From Microbacteriaceae bacterium PS02067 (lineage in GTDB: Bacteria; Actinomycetota; Actinomycetes; Actinomycetales; Microbacteriaceae), in the NCBI GenBank assembly GCA_029960085.1, contig JASCPG010000002.1:45742-109741 (forward strand): a stretch of 64,000 bases of DNA, given 5' to 3'. Below, piece after piece: positions 63,657 to 64,000 of the stretch. The notes beneath the pieces are model-generated. The model searched no databases. It was not told where the DNA came from and worked only from the letters and a program-made list of their open reading frames with translations. The position numbers and the translations under genes are program-made. Positions within the stretch are counted from its first letter, which is position 1. Every line of letters begins with the position of its first letter.

Positions 63657-64000
63657 ATGAGCGATCTGGATGCCTCGTTCGACGCCCTGCGACGCGCCGC
63701 GGAAGACCGTGCGACGCGTCAGGGACTCACCGCCCGTGTCGACGAAGCCGATGCCCTCGCGCGCAGCCGCGCCGAGGAACTGCGCGACCTGCAGGCGCGC
63801 CTGCGCGTCGAGGAGGCCGATGTCCGCCGCATCGAAGGGCTGTCGCCGGCGCGCCTCTGGGCGACGCTGCGCGGGGACGCCGAGGAGAAGGCCGCGCGCG
63901 AGCGCGCCGAGCGGGATGCTGCGGCGCGGGCCGTCGCGGGGGCCACGGAGCGCGCCGACCGGGCCGCACCCGATGTGGCGGCGCTGCGGGAGCGCCGCGC
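63657..64000 (+). CDS. Hypothetical coiled-coil protein, 3' end missing
   Basis: The first 114 codons of a gene that runs out of the window. The sequence starts MSDLDASFDALRRAAEDRAT and is almost entirely charged Ala/Glu/Arg heptad-like coiled coil (about 20-114) with one more hydrophobic spot, EGLSPARLWATLRG. GGTGGAGAC stands just before the ATG. No signal peptide or membrane segment is seen in the visible part, and the family is not recognised. Confidence 0.7.
   Translation, partial: MSDLDASFDALRRAAEDRATRQGLTARVDEADALARSRAEELRDLQARLRVEEADVRRIEGLSPARLWATLRGDAEEKAARERAERDAAARAVAGATERADRAAPDVAALRERR

Overview
The window is high-GC DNA (roughly 70% by eye) from an actinobacterium, most likely Microbacteriaceae close to Microbacterium. 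The main evidence is the oriC-proximal gene order in the first 12 kb: ppiA, rhomboid, crgA, class E sortase, pabA/trpG, pknB, pknA, pbpA, rodA/ftsW, pstP, fhaB, fhaA, as known from Mycobacterium and other Actinobacteria. NucS instead of MutS/MutL-type repair, frequent GTG starts, leaderless-looking promoters and a long E. coli-type ArgG fit this. The species cannot be fixed from the sequence alone.

Layout. 1-12.2 kb: cell-wall growth and Ser/Thr phosphorylation cluster, with DnaA-box-like sites at 1.39 kb. 12.3-13.1 kb: tRNA-Leu(CAG), its terminator and a seven-unit tandem array of about 100 bp palindromic repeats. 13.1-18.8 kb: GntR regulator, cold-shock protein, HAD phosphatase, lipoprotein, NucS, and a divergent MFS/LacI pair around a perfect operator palindrome. 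18.9-25.2 kb: complete six-gene Mrp Na+/H+ antiporter operon with fused A and B subunits. 25.4-33.9 kb: SRPBCC/oxidoreductase pair, a penicillin acylase remnant, and a TetR-controlled operon of two YhgE/Pip-type membrane proteins. 34.2-46 kb: argG, purA, a lactonase-like gene, AI-2E-type exporter, chorismate mutase, a GntR/ABC operon, two related membrane-anchored proteins of unknown function, and purL. 46-50.3 kb: three copies of a small inverted-repeat element, small genes and a P1B-type metal ATPase.

50.3-58.9 kb holds what looks like a discrete mobile element. It has TGT...ACA ends with about 29 bp imperfect terminal inverted repeats, repeated sub-terminal motifs and a flanking 5 bp direct repeat (GCGGG). 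Inside are six co-oriented genes (MMPL exporter, sensor kinase, LuxR-type response regulator, small membrane protein, DHA2 drug transporter, AarF/UbiB-like kinase) and no recognisable transposase. 58.9-64 kb returns to chromosomal genes: ArsR/SRPBCC pair with an operator over its start, type II NADH dehydrogenase, SufU, SufS and a truncated coiled-coil gene.

Regulation is unusually readable. Four local repressors (LacI, TetR, YtrA-type GntR, ArsR) each have a perfect or near-perfect palindrome at the promoter of their own transcription unit. Several intergenic spaces carry palindromic repeats of at least four kinds, which are the main non-coding structure outside the mobile element.
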